From positions 1,922,001 to 1,986,000 of the forward strand of contig JBAGRR010000001.1 in the NCBI GenBank assembly GCA_036924835.1: a DNA stretch of 64,000 nucleotides. The letters are read 5' to 3'. The DNA is from Nitrobacteraceae bacterium AZCC 1564 (lineage in GTDB: Bacteria > Pseudomonadota > Alphaproteobacteria > Rhizobiales > Xanthobacteraceae). Of the stretch, positions 52,439 to 61,253 are shown one piece after another; position 1 is the stretch's first letter, and each line of letters begins with the position of its first letter. The translations under genes were made by a program, and so were the position numbers. The notes under the pieces are model-generated. The model made no database searches. It saw only the letters and a list, made by a program, of their open reading frames with translations, and was not told the DNA's origin.

Positions 52439-53439
52439 GATCCTAGTGCCTGCTGCTTGCTCGGCAACGCTAAAGTCTCGCGTTCGGCCCGCCACCAATC
52501 AACCAGTTCGGCAAGCCCTTGATGCAGCGGGATCGTCGCGCGGAATCCAAGCATACTTTCCGCCTTATCTATAGAAGCCAAGCGCCGCGGAACCGGGTTA
52601 ACTGTGCGCTCCGGCGCGAACTCTGGTTCAAGCTCCTTCTTGCCCATGACCTCGCTTAGCACCCGTGCCAGTCCGGCCAGACTCGTTTCCGTTCCGCTCG
52701 CGACATTGAACACTTCGTCGCTGACCTTCGCCTTTGCACCCAAGATGTTGGCGCGCGCGACATCGCGAGCATGCACGAAATCCATCGTCTGCCGACCATT
52801 ACCGAAGATAATCGGGGGCAATCCGGCCTCAAGCCGTTCCATCCAGCGGATCAGAACTTCCGTATAGCGACCGTGAATATCCATTCGGTCGCCGTAGACG
52901 TTGAAATACCGGAACGCGACGTAGTCGAGACCGTACATATCATTAAATGTTCGCAGCAGACCTTCGTTGAAGGCCTTTGCAGCACCGTAAAGCGTGCGAT
53001 TGTCGTATGAGTTCTGGTCTTCTGTTGTCGGGAAATGATCGGCCATCCCGTAAACGGAAGCGGACGAAGCTGCGATCACCTTCTCGATGTCATGCTTTAC
53101 ACAGAGTTCGAGAAGATCGAATGTCGATTGCACCATGACTTCCATTGCAAGGCGCGGTTCCGCCGCACAATGCGTGATGCGCAAGGCTGCCTGGTGGAAG
53201 ACAATATCGGCGGACTTCACCAAAGCGGTCATCAGCCGGTGATCACGGATGTCGCCATGCACGAGCCGGACGGGTCCACGTCTCAGCGCGCGCTCGAGAT
53301 TCTCAGGGCGGCCGCGGACCATGTTGTCGAGCGCAATAATCTCGATACAGCTCTCATCACATAGCAGGTCGACGATGTGCGATCCGATAAATCCGGCACC
53401 GCCTGTTACCAGTATCCGCTTTCCCTTCAAATCGGTCAC
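52435..53439 (-). CDS. NAD-dependent nucleotide-sugar epimerase (extended SDR)
   Basis: A 334-residue extended short-chain dehydrogenase acting on UDP- or dTDP-sugars. NAD is held by ILVTGGAGFIGSH; the catalytic set is Ser in AASSASVYG and the Tyr-Lys pair in LYGAAKAFNE; FRYFNVYGDRM and MDFVHARDVA are conserved substrate and NAD regions. It resembles UDP-GlcNAc/Glc 4-epimerases of the GalE/WbpP group, though the exact activity needs testing. The start is set at a GTG (53439) with GAGAGGA upstream; a TTG at 53466 is possible. It is followed with overlap by an aminotransferase gene. Confidence 0.85.
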   Translation of the reverse strand: MTDLKGKRILVTGGAGFIGSHIVDLLCDESCIEIIALDNMVRGRPENLERALRRGPVRLVHGDIRDHRLMTALVKSADIVFHQAALRITHCAAEPRLAMEVMVQSTFDLLELCVKHDIEKVIAASSASVYGMADHFPTTEDQNSYDNRTLYGAAKAFNEGLLRTFNDMYGLDYVAFRYFNVYGDRMDIHGRYTEVLIRWMERLEAGLPPIIFGNGRQTMDFVHARDVARANILGAKAKVSDEVFNVASGTETSLAGLARVLSEVMGKKELEPEFAPERTVNPVPRRLASIDKAESMLGFRATIPLHQGLAELVDWWRAERETLALPSKQQALGS

Positions 53440-53508
53440 AATATTATCCTCTCGTTGTCCGAACAATCCGTAGCGCGTTCAAGATCACCTGCCGCCGTAA
53501 AGATCGGA

Positions 53509-54618
53509 CTAGGCAGCTTGTGTAAGAACCGCCTTCTGCAATTCCGATATCACTGTCAAAACTTGATCCGGCTGTAACTCGGCATAAATTGGCAGCGAAA
53601 GAAATCGGCCCGCCAAGAGCTCTGTTATCGGCAGATCGCCTGCTTTGTATCCAAGTTCGGCATAAGCCTTCTGAAGATGGACCGGCACAGGATAATGAAT
53701 GCCGGTGCTGATGCCCGCGGCCTGCAACTTGGCCTGAGCCTCATCTCGCTCAGGCACTTCAATGGCGTACACATGATAGACATGACGGCTGTAAGTCGGA
53801 GGAGCAGGCCGTCTGTAAGGATGGCTTTCCGTTAGTCGATGATATTGGGATGCGACGGCTCTTCGCGCTTCGGTCCATTCCTCAATGTACTTCATCTTGA
53901 CGTTCAAAATCGCGCCCTGGACTCCGTCCATCCGATAATTGTACCCCGCCACAACATGGTTGTATTTCGAGGCCTGTCCCCAATCCCTCAACAGCGCAAC
54001 CCGTTGGGCGATCCCGGCATCATTGCAAACGACTGCGCCACCTTCTCCGTAGGCGCCGAGATTCTTGCCGGGATAGAAACTGAAGCAACCTGCATCACCC
54101 ATCGATCCCGCACGGCGTCCTTTGTATTCCGCACCATGTGCCTGCGCCGCGTCCTCGATAACGATCAGCCGGTGCCGGCGAGCTACCGTCATGATCGCAT
54201 CCATGTCGGCCATGAGGCCGTGCAAATGAACAGGAACAATCGCTTTTGTTCGCGGCGTAATCGCCGCCTCAATCAGTTTGGGATCCATCGTCCATGTGTG
54301 GGGGTCAATGTCCACAAAGACGGGCGTCGCTCCGCAATAGAGGATAGCTGCCGTCGTCGCGACGAATGTCATCGAAACCGTTATAACTTCATCGCCTGGA
54401 CTCACGCCCGCGGCGAGAAGCGCAAGATGAAGCGCCGATGTCCCACTATTGACGGCCTTACAATGCTTCGCCTGGCTGTATGAGGCGAAACGCTCTTCGA
54501 AGGCGGCAACCTCCGGACCCAACACAAACTGTCCGCTTTCAATCGCGCGCTCCACTGCAGCGTCGATCTCCGGCTTGATCTGCCTGTACTGGGCCTTCAA
54601 ATCGAGAAACGGAATCAA
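53509..54618 (-). CDS. DegT/DnrJ/EryC1 family PLP aminotransferase (second, WbpE/FdtB-like)
   Basis: A 369-residue sugar-nucleotide aminotransferase. PLP-binding Lys185 lies in CFSFYPGKNLGAYGEGG, with IEDAAQAHGAEYKGRRAGSMGD before it; this form is typical of WbpE/DegT-type enzymes making 3-amino sugars. The usual N-terminus IPFLDLKAQYRQI starts at a TTG here (54618) with GGGGGA upstream; a further-upstream ATG at 54657 would add 13 non-conserved residues. It could supply the 3-amino group for the acetyltransferase encoded just before it (54851-55339) and act on the product of the Gfo/Idh-type dehydrogenase further upstream. Confidence 0.87.
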   Translation of the reverse strand: MIPFLDLKAQYRQIKPEIDAAVERAIESGQFVLGPEVAAFEERFASYSQAKHCKAVNSGTSALHLALLAAGVSPGDEVITVSMTFVATTAAILYCGATPVFVDIDPHTWTMDPKLIEAAITPRTKAIVPVHLHGLMADMDAIMTVARRHRLIVIEDAAQAHGAEYKGRRAGSMGDAGCFSFYPGKNLGAYGEGGAVVCNDAGIAQRVALLRDWGQASKYNHVVAGYNYRMDGVQGAILNVKMKYIEEWTEARRAVASQYHRLTESHPYRRPAPPTYSRHVYHVYAIEVPERDEAQAKLQAAGISTGIHYPVPVHLQKAYAELGYKAGDLPITELLAGRFLSLPIYAELQPDQVLTVISELQKAVLTQAA

Positions 54619-54657
54619 AGACCATTCCCCCGCTGCATCACGAATGTTCCGCAACAT

Positions 54658-54850
54658 TGCCGCGCCATGCCGCCCTGCAAATTTAGGATTGAGACGCGAC
54701 GCGGAGAAAATTAATAACCAATATTAAATCGCAAATAAATATAAATGGACAATAATAATATCGCAACCGATTAGTATGGGCCGATATATTTAATTTTACA
54801 TCATGATTAAATTAACAGCGAACGCCCCGCATTTAACAAAGTACGAGGCA
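54658..54850. promoter_or_regulatory. AT-rich intergenic island
   Basis: 193 nt with ATATTAAATC, AAATATAAAT, ATATTTAATTTT and GATTAAATTAAC. It lies between the acetyltransferase gene and the second aminotransferase gene, both on the minus strand, and probably starts the transcript covering 53509-54618 and beyond. Confidence 0.45.
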
Positions 54851-55339
54851 TTAGGCAGTCGCCTGAAACCGCTTGCTTTCGCGCACGTTCCTCGCCGGCA
54901 CACCTGCAACGACAGCATTCGGCGGCACATCTCGTGTGACAACCGAGCCCGCCCCGACCGTCGCCCCCTCTCCTATGGTGATTCCACACAGAATCGTCGC
55001 GTTCGATCCGATGGATGCGCGACGACAAATCCGGGTCGGTTCCACCTTCCAATCAGCCGGTCCTTGAAGCTCCCCGTCCGGAGTCGTCGCCCTTGGAAAC
55101 CTGTCATTTGTGAACATCACGCCATGACCAACGAAGACTTCATCCTCAATCGTGACTCCTTCGCAGATGAAGCTGTGTGATGAAATCTTACAACGGCTGC
55201 CGATTTTCGCGCCGCCCTGAATCTCAACAAACGTGCCGATCTTGGTTTCGTCGCCAACAGAACAGCCATAGAGATTCACAAGGTCCGGATGGAAGATCTT
55301 CACGTCGCGACCGAGCAGAACATCTTTTCCGACGGGCAT
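54851..55339 (-). CDS. hexapeptide-repeat N-acetyltransferase (WbpD/FdtC-like)
   Basis: A 162-residue left-handed beta-helix acyltransferase. The repeated hexapeptides run from GRDVKIFHP to GEGATVGAGSVVTRDVP, with the internal loop GHGVMFTNDRFPRATTPDGE, in which VMFTND and the Arg are the mark of WbpD/WlbB and FdtC enzymes that acetylate a 3-amino group of a UDP- or dTDP-sugar. Each subunit of the trimer binds acetyl-CoA between helices. The neighbour set (aminotransferase, Gfo/Idh dehydrogenase, UDP-sugar 6-dehydrogenase) strongly supports acetylation of a 3-amino-3-deoxy sugar acid. Exact sugar not certain. Confidence 0.88.
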   Translation of the reverse strand: MPVGKDVLLGRDVKIFHPDLVNLYGCSVGDETKIGTFVEIQGGAKIGSRCKISSHSFICEGVTIEDEVFVGHGVMFTNDRFPRATTPDGELQGPADWKVEPTRICRRASIGSNATILCGITIGEGATVGAGSVVTRDVPPNAVVAGVPARNVRESKRFQATA

Positions 55340-55451
55340 TCGATTTCTCCTAAAAGAGCCTTACAAAGTGCGCAGCGGCACACCTGAATAATTCCGAACC
55401 GCGATACATAACCAACCTGTTATTGAGCATTTGAGTCCGAGCTTGCGGATT

Positions 55452-56921
55452 TTACCTCAATCGTGCCAGCGAATAGCGAATGGGCATGACCAGATCCTTC
55501 GCCGCGAACTGCAACCGTGATGGCAGCGGGTGTTCCGTTAGAAACAACGTTGCACACCACCCGACCGCCGCGGAAAGACAGGCCAGCACCAAGCCAACCA
55601 CTGGTCCCAGATAACCGACCTCAATCATGACAGCGAATAACATCGGCCCCGTGATGCTCACGAGGGTCGCGACACCGCTCTTCCACGTCGCTCGAAACAA
55701 ATCCGACAGAGATAAATCCAAATGTCGCTTGATGAAGAAGATCGCAACAGCCGCTTGAAATGGGAGCGTCAGCAATGAAATTGCAGCGACGGCCTTTACG
55801 CCGAAGAAGGAGGCCGCGAAAACCAGCAGCAGCGATGGGGGAAGAGAGATCGCCGAAGAAATCATTGAATCGCGCACGGAGCCGACGGCAACAAGCACCG
55901 GATAGGTCAAACACGCCGCGAACAAAAACAGGTTCGCGACACAGAGCATCTGAACAAGCGGGATAACGTCTAGCCAGGTTGTACCAAGCCAAATTAGGAT
56001 AATCGGGTGCGCCATCACTGCTATAAATGAAAGAAATGGCCAATGCACCGCAGAAAGCAGGGAAAGCGAGTCCAGATAGATCTGCTTCAGGTCGCCCCCA
56101 GCCTTCATCTGAGCGAAGATGGCCGGCATAATAACCGGTCCGAGCACTTGGCCCACCAGTTTATCAAAAACCTGCGTGGCACCAACGGCACGGCTGTAAA
56201 GTCCGACAGCCGCAAAATCCAGGATGCGAGCAAGAAACAACTGCGGCGCCAGATTGTAGAACGCGTTGATGACACAGACGGCGCTGGAATACAGGCCGAA
56301 GCTCATGACGTTCCTGTATCCGGACAGTGAAGGTCGGAAGATCGTCAAATCGCCCCACGAAATAATAAGAAGAATTGACAACGCAATATTGCCCGCAACC
56401 AGCCCCCAGATGGGCGCCAGGTAACTATACTGCAGGACCGCAAGAGCAATGGATACAGCAACAACAACGAAATTGGCGACGAGATTGCATACGGCAAGCT
56501 TGCCGAATTCCATATCTCGCCGGAAAAGCGCGGATATCGTCACTGAAAAAGGCGTCAACGCGAAGTTGAGAGCGATAACCGTAATGCCCTCTTTCAGCGC
56601 CTCCTGTTGAAACAGCTTTGCGAATTCGCTCGCCGTCACAACAAGCATCATTCCAATCATGGACGAAAGACAGAATGTGATCGTGAAAGCGGTGCGGATG
56701 TTGTGCGCCGAAAGTGACCCCTTCTGAATCAGATAGTTTGCGCCGCCGAATTCCTGGAAGAATGCTGTGATCACCGCGACGATTGCACCAATCACAGCAA
56801 ATATTCCGAATTCTTGCGGCGTCAGAAGTCGCGCCATCACGGCGGTGGAGATTACGGAGAGAACAAAGCCTCCATATCGTTCTGCGGCAGAAAAGAAGAT
56901 CGAACGATGCACCGCGCTCAT
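55452..56921 (-). CDS. wzx: Wzx-type polysaccharide flippase (MOP superfamily)
   Basis: A 489-residue membrane protein with 12-14 helices. The N-terminal region ERYGGFVLSVISTAVMARLLTP and EFGIFAVIGAIVAVITAFF are typical of the polysaccharide transporters of the MOP superfamily, and the ANYLIQK motif is found in Wzx/WzxC proteins. It would move lipid-linked repeat units from the cytoplasmic to the periplasmic leaflet. Its start codon overlaps the stop of the upstream acyltransferase gene (TAATG), so it is translated as part of the same operon. Together with the Wzy-like protein it defines a Wzx/Wzy-dependent pathway. Confidence 0.87.
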   Translation of the reverse strand: MSAVHRSIFFSAAERYGGFVLSVISTAVMARLLTPQEFGIFAVIGAIVAVITAFFQEFGGANYLIQKGSLSAHNIRTAFTITFCLSSMIGMMLVVTASEFAKLFQQEALKEGITVIALNFALTPFSVTISALFRRDMEFGKLAVCNLVANFVVVAVSIALAVLQYSYLAPIWGLVAGNIALSILLIISWGDLTIFRPSLSGYRNVMSFGLYSSAVCVINAFYNLAPQLFLARILDFAAVGLYSRAVGATQVFDKLVGQVLGPVIMPAIFAQMKAGGDLKQIYLDSLSLLSAVHWPFLSFIAVMAHPIILIWLGTTWLDVIPLVQMLCVANLFLFAACLTYPVLVAVGSVRDSMISSAISLPPSLLLVFAASFFGVKAVAAISLLTLPFQAAVAIFFIKRHLDLSLSDLFRATWKSGVATLVSITGPMLFAVMIEVGYLGPVVGLVLACLSAAVGWCATLFLTEHPLPSRLQFAAKDLVMPIRYSLARLR

Positions 56922-57664
56922 TATGATCGGCCCGAAGCCTGGATCCTTTCCACGTCATGCTTCTTGCGTCGGCCAATGACTCTCGCTGGCACGCCGGCGA
57001 CGGTGGAGAACTCTGGGACATCCCTCGTTACCACCGCACCCGCTCCAACAATGGCACCGCGACCAACCGTAATCCCAGGCAAGATAACTGAGTTCACGCC
57101 GATATCGGCCCATTCACAGATCCGCACTGGAGCAATCTTGAGATTGGTTTGGATGAAAGGGAGATCAATCGGCATTCCCGTGTGCTCGGAACCAAGCACC
57201 TTCGCGCCGGGGCCCCATCCGACGTAATCCTCCAGCACAAGGTCACGCGCATCAAAATAGCTTTGCGGTCCGATCCAGACTCCTTTGCCGGTGACAAAAC
57301 GTCCGTCAAAATGTCCCTGAATGATCGTGTGTTCCCCGATAAACGCGCCGTCGCCGATCTCGAACGTCTCCGGGTGAATGAGGCTCACGCCCCGCCGAAT
57401 CTCCGCGCCGGTACCAAGTTTTCTGACCAATGCGCGTAAACAAACGCGCCGCATCACCTCGTCGATATAGCTCGCTCCATTGGCGTAGCGTGAGAATGCT
57501 TCGTGAAGATGCTCGCGACGGAGCCGTTTCCGAAGGTGGGCGGCCATATCCAGCTCGAATTGCGGATCTTGCTCGATCTCGCGGGCACTATGGATGGCCT
57601 TAACCACGCGCGAACCGACCTTGCGTTCGCGGGGTAGCCCCCCGCTCACCACCTCTAAAATCAT
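56921..57664 (-). CDS. hexapeptide-repeat acyltransferase
   Basis: A 247-residue acyltransferase. About 90 N-terminal residues are helical and basic (KRLRREHLHEAFSRYANG); the remainder is a left-handed beta-helix: repeats from GTGAEIRRGVSLIHP through GDGAFIGEHTIIQGHFDG to GRGAIVGAGAVVTRDVP. It belongs to the broad maltose/serine/sugar O-acetyltransferase group; the helix-rich N-terminus is an extension in this branch. A role in O-acetylation of a sugar, nucleotide-linked or on the lipid carrier, is likely. The gene overlaps both neighbours (Gfo/Idh dehydrogenase by 4 nt, flippase by 1 nt), confirming the operon. Confidence 0.8.
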   Translation of the reverse strand: MILEVVSGGLPRERKVGSRVVKAIHSAREIEQDPQFELDMAAHLRKRLRREHLHEAFSRYANGASYIDEVMRRVCLRALVRKLGTGAEIRRGVSLIHPETFEIGDGAFIGEHTIIQGHFDGRFVTGKGVWIGPQSYFDARDLVLEDYVGWGPGAKVLGSEHTGMPIDLPFIQTNLKIAPVRICEWADIGVNSVILPGITVGRGAIVGAGAVVTRDVPEFSTVAGVPARVIGRRKKHDVERIQASGRS

Positions 57665-58713
57665 AACGCCGCCTCTTTCAATCTGACGCTTGGTTTCAGT
57701 CGAACCGGCTTGCCTTGTGCAGCAATCGACCGAGAGGCAGCCTCGAGAATCTCAATCACGCGAAGCCCGCTCGTTCCGTTTGAAACCGGAATTTTCGCAT
57801 GGCAGAGGCAATCGATGAAATGCTCTGCTTCGGTTTGCAAAGCCTCCTTCGCCGCAAGATGCGGTGCCCACATGTCACCTGCGCGGTACCCGATCCGCAA
57901 CTGGCGAGCTTTTTCCGCAGATCCGTTGACGGTAATTCCCTTATCGTAAACCTTTATCTTTTCGGTGGGCTCCAAATCGTCATACACGATCATCTTACGG
58001 CTACCGCCCACGAGGGTCTGCCGAATTTTGACGGGAGAAAGCCAATTGACGCTGATGTGTGCAACGCAGCTGCTCTGATAGAACAGCGCGATGTGCGCCA
58101 TGTTTTCCGGCGTTCCTGCAACATGGCACGTGCCCGTCGCGGAGACGGCCACTGGCCGTTGGTTGAAAATATACTGGATGATGGAGATGTCGTGAACGGC
58201 AAGATCCCAGATCACATTCACATCGCTCTGGAAGAGACCCAGGCTCGCTCGGATGCCGTTGTAGTAATAGATGTCACCCAGCGAGCCCTCGTCGACAAGC
58301 TGGCGAATTTTCTGCACTGCAGGCGTGTACAGGAAGGTGTGATCGACCATCAGCGTTAGCTTCCGTCGGTCTGCCTCCTCGATAAGATGAAGCACCTGTT
58401 CGGAGGTTTCCGCCAGGGGCTTTTCCACAAAGACATGCTTTCCGGCTTTGAGCGCCGCGAGCGCGAGTTCATAGTGAGTGTGAACCGGCGTCGCGATCGC
58501 AATCGCGTCGATAGTGGGATCCTTCAATAAATCCCGGAATTCGGTCGTCGTTCCCAATCCTGGATAGAGGCGCTTGCTGGCGGCCAGTTTGGCCGGATCG
58601 AGATCGCTGACAGCAATCACACGAGCCACGTCGCTATTCATGAAATTGCGCACGAGGTTCGGACCCCAGTACCCGTATCCGACAACTCCAACGCCTATCA
58701 ATCCGTTTCGCAT
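57661..58713 (-). CDS. Gfo/Idh/MocA family sugar dehydrogenase (WbpB/WlbA-like)
   Basis: An NAD(P)-dependent oxidoreductase of 350 residues. The nucleotide-binding start is VGVVGYGYWGPNLVRN, the EKP motif with Lys98 is in HVFVEKPLAET, and the conserved catalytic His lies in VIWDLAVHDISI. WbpB/WlbA relatives oxidise the 3-hydroxyl of UDP-GlcNAcA to a 3-keto sugar, which the aminotransferase (WbpE-like) and acetyltransferase (WbpD-like) then convert to 2,3-diacetamido acid. All these activities are encoded within 6 kb of each other. The chosen start matches the usual N-terminus; an earlier Met would add 35 non-conserved residues. Substrate assignment remains inference. Confidence 0.85.
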   Translation of the reverse strand: MRNGLIGVGVVGYGYWGPNLVRNFMNSDVARVIAVSDLDPAKLAASKRLYPGLGTTTEFRDLLKDPTIDAIAIATPVHTHYELALAALKAGKHVFVEKPLAETSEQVLHLIEEADRRKLTLMVDHTFLYTPAVQKIRQLVDEGSLGDIYYYNGIRASLGLFQSDVNVIWDLAVHDISIIQYIFNQRPVAVSATGTCHVAGTPENMAHIALFYQSSCVAHISVNWLSPVKIRQTLVGGSRKMIVYDDLEPTEKIKVYDKGITVNGSAEKARQLRIGYRAGDMWAPHLAAKEALQTEAEHFIDCLCHAKIPVSNGTSGLRVIEILEAASRSIAAQGKPVRLKPSVRLKEAAL

Positions 58714-58783
58714 ATTATACTCACATACTCGGGTTAAAATACGAATGAAAACTTGGCGTGACGAACCTTTCGCGTGACGAACC

Positions 58784-60043
58784 TCACGTCCTGATTGGCA
58801 TGTCCTGCCAGATGCCACGGGTGTCGATCACATCGAGATGACGACGCTCGGCGATCGGCGTCATTTTAAACTCGTCGTGATCGACCAAAAGGAGAGCTAT
58901 TTCACAGGAGCGCAAAGCTTCATCGACGCCCATCATTTCAGCGCCATGTTTCGCGAGCTCTGGGGGAAGGCGACGAATATTGGGTTCAACGATCTTAATG
59001 CGCGAGCCGTACTTTTCTGCGAGATGCACTGCGATCTCCAGAGCCGGACTTTCGCGCAAGTCATCGACATTCGCTTTGAAAGCCAGGCCACAACACGCGA
59101 CATTCGCGTAAGGATGATCGTCGATCAGCGCCACGGCACGTTCAACGATCGTTGCCGTCTTATTGTTATTGACTTCTCTGCTGATCCTCATCACCCGGGC
59201 AAGATCCGGTGCGGAGTCGATGATGAACCATGGATCAACCGCGATACAGTGGCCGCCAACGCCTGGCCCCGGACGCAAGACATTCACCCTGGGATGCCGA
59301 TTAGCAAGATCGATGACTTCCCAGACATTGATTTCGTGGCGATCGCAAATGAGCGACAGCTCGTTGGCGAAGGCAATGTTGGTGTCCCGATAGGCATTCT
59401 CTGTGAGCTTGACCAGCTCGGCTGTGCGCGCCGTCGTTGCAACACATGCACCTCTGACAAACATCTTGTAAAAGCGCTGGGCGCGCCGCGCGCACATGGC
59501 ACTGATGCCGCCGATGCAGCGATCGTTGTTCACGAGTTCCGAGAGGATCCGCCCCGGCAAAACACGCTCGGGACAATAGGCCACAGAAATCGAAGAACCA
59601 CCGTTCAACGAACCAATACTGAGATCCGGACGCCTCTCCATAATCTTCTTCGCGATCTTTTCGGTCGTTCCAACCGGCGAAGTCGATTCGAGGATCAGCA
59701 GATTGCCCGGCACGAGAAGATCCGTAACGCGGTCGACGGCGGCCATCACGCAGGAGAGATCGGGATGATTTTCTTCATCAATCGGGGTCGGCACGGCGAT
59801 CATGAAGACATCGGCCGGCACCGGCTCATTCGCTGTGGTCAGCGATCCGTTTGATACGACCTTCTGAACAAGACCATCGAGATCCGGCTCAATGATATGA
59901 ATGGCGCCGGAAGCGACCGTCTTGACGATATCGGGATTGGTATCGATGCCGACCACCTTGAATCCGCGGCTTGCGATCAGCGCTGCGGTCGGCAAGCCGA
60001 TATAACCGAGACCAATGACGGCAACTTTCTCAAAATCAGACAT
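58784..60043 (-). CDS. UDP-N-acetyl hexosamine 6-dehydrogenase, WecC-like
   Basis: A 419-residue nucleotide-sugar dehydrogenase that oxidises C6 twice using two NAD+ to make a uronic acid. NAD binds at VAVIGLGYIGLPTA (residues 8-21); STSPVGTTE and the catalytic Cys266 in GPGVGGHCIAVDPWF are complete. The latter form is typical of WecC-type UDP-ManNAc dehydrogenases; UDP-GlcNAc dehydrogenases such as WbpA usually have HCIPIDPFY. The product is therefore more likely UDP-ManNAcA, and the WecG/TagA-type transferase just upstream on the same strand agrees. The alternative is UDP-GlcNAcA for the WbpB/E/D-like branch. 70 nt separate it from the Gfo/Idh gene. Confidence 0.9.
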   Translation of the reverse strand: MSDFEKVAVIGLGYIGLPTAALIASRGFKVVGIDTNPDIVKTVASGAIHIIEPDLDGLVQKVVSNGSLTTANEPVPADVFMIAVPTPIDEENHPDLSCVMAAVDRVTDLLVPGNLLILESTSPVGTTEKIAKKIMERRPDLSIGSLNGGSSISVAYCPERVLPGRILSELVNNDRCIGGISAMCARRAQRFYKMFVRGACVATTARTAELVKLTENAYRDTNIAFANELSLICDRHEINVWEVIDLANRHPRVNVLRPGPGVGGHCIAVDPWFIIDSAPDLARVMRISREVNNNKTATIVERAVALIDDHPYANVACCGLAFKANVDDLRESPALEIAVHLAEKYGSRIKIVEPNIRRLPPELAKHGAEMMGVDEALRSCEIALLLVDHDEFKMTPIAERRHLDVIDTRGIWQDMPIRT

Positions 60044-60188
60044 CGAGACGTGCTCCCGCGACGTACTGCAGCGGCGTACAAACAGTACCGGCTGCCAGCA
60101 CCTCCGCTATCGGACAATGGTTCACTGGAATGCAATCGACCGCAGCCGAACGGATTTCCCAAAAAGTGAGGAGTTGCTGCCGCACGCC

Positions 60189-60980
60189 CTACCCCCGGAC
60201 CCGGGTAGAATTGACTGGCGCTGCACTTCGTTGCCTCAGTCCATGCAGACTGTGTTCGACAATGGCTCGCGCCAGAATTGCGGCGAATACCGTATTGGTC
60301 TTCGCATAGCGCCACCACATCCGCCTTGGTTCCTGATAGATACGGTAGAGCCACTCAAGCCCGAGGGCCTGCATGCGAACGGGAGCGCGCTGGATCTGAC
60401 CGGATAAGATGTCAAAAGAGCCTCCGACGCCCATAATGAAGGGAACGTTCAATTCGTCCCGATGTGACGCGAGAAATCTTTCCTTCCGAGGCGTCGGCAT
60501 CCCGATAAACAGACAGTGTGCTTTGCTTTCGCGAATTTCCCTGACGATCTCGGGCTCTTGCTCCAGTGAAAAATAGCCGTCTCTCAATCCGGCAAATTGA
60601 AGGGTTGGATAACAATCGAGAACCCGCGCTGCGGAGTGCTGCAATACTTCGCGCGTCGCACCGAGAAAGTACGGCCTGAATCCTTCTTTCGCACAGACGG
60701 CGAGAAGCGCGTTCAACAGATCTACGCCGGAAACACGTTCCTTTACGGGAAGTCCGACAAGCCGCGCCGCCCATACGATTCCCATTCCGTCGATTCCGAT
60801 CACATCGCTACTGGCGACATCAGCCGAAAGCACCGGATCCCAACGTGCATTCACAAGCTTCGCGACGTTCAACGCCACATGCTGCAGCCTGCTACGACTG
60901 CGCATCGCATCGCGGGCGAGATCGATGGTTTCGGCCATCGTCAAAATATCAATTGGGCACCCCAAAAGATTCTCTCGCAT
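60189..60980 (-). CDS. WecG/TagA/CpsF family glycosyltransferase (GT26)
   Basis: A 263-residue membrane-associated transferase. Recognition rests on ENLLGCPIDILTMAET, VIGIDGMGIVWAARLVG (the catalytic-type Asp and Gly-rich strand), and FIGMPTPRKERFL and GVGGSFDILSGQ near the end. WecG adds ManNAcA to lipid-linked GlcNAc in enterobacteria, and TagA adds ManNAc in wall teichoic acid synthesis; the WecC-like dehydrogenase gene directly downstream on the same strand makes ManNAcA the plausible sugar here. The Met at 60980 is preferred because an earlier Met (61061) would add 27 non-conserved residues. No initiating PglC/WbaP-type transferase is visible in the window. Confidence 0.86.
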   Translation of the reverse strand: MRENLLGCPIDILTMAETIDLARDAMRSRSRLQHVALNVAKLVNARWDPVLSADVASSDVIGIDGMGIVWAARLVGLPVKERVSGVDLLNALLAVCAKEGFRPYFLGATREVLQHSAARVLDCYPTLQFAGLRDGYFSLEQEPEIVREIRESKAHCLFIGMPTPRKERFLASHRDELNVPFIMGVGGSFDILSGQIQRAPVRMQALGLEWLYRIYQEPRRMWWRYAKTNTVFAAILARAIVEHSLHGLRQRSAAPVNSTRVRG

Positions 60981-61253
60981 TTTCTCACTCCAAAAACACG
61001 AGCAAGGAAAAACAATCGAAAAATCAACGGGTTCAGAAAAATTCACAGCAATTAACTGCATCGCAGAAAATACGCTATACCTTTAATTATTTAATTACAA
61101 GAAAGTCGGATTTAATTTGATATATAAAATCGAAAATAAGTCAGCTCTTGCGAAACAGCGTTAATGCACGAACTCACGAGAACTTTGCGCCGCGCGCGGC
61201 CAGGCCCGCACATGAGGAAACACGCGGCGGCAGGTTTGAGACGGGGAACTCGA
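60981..61253. promoter_or_regulatory. AT-rich divergent intergenic region
   Basis: 273 nt between wecG-like (minus) and GT2 (plus) genes. The stretch 61020-61145 is very AT-rich, with TTTAATTATTTAATTAC and GGATTTAATTTGATATA. No gene recognised. The promoters of both directions probably overlap here. Confidence 0.45.

Noticed and set aside
58838-59854. 338-codon plus-strand open frame
   Set aside because: It is antisense to the UDP-sugar dehydrogenase gene, whose NAD motif and catalytic Cys are intact. No motif is seen in the antisense translation.
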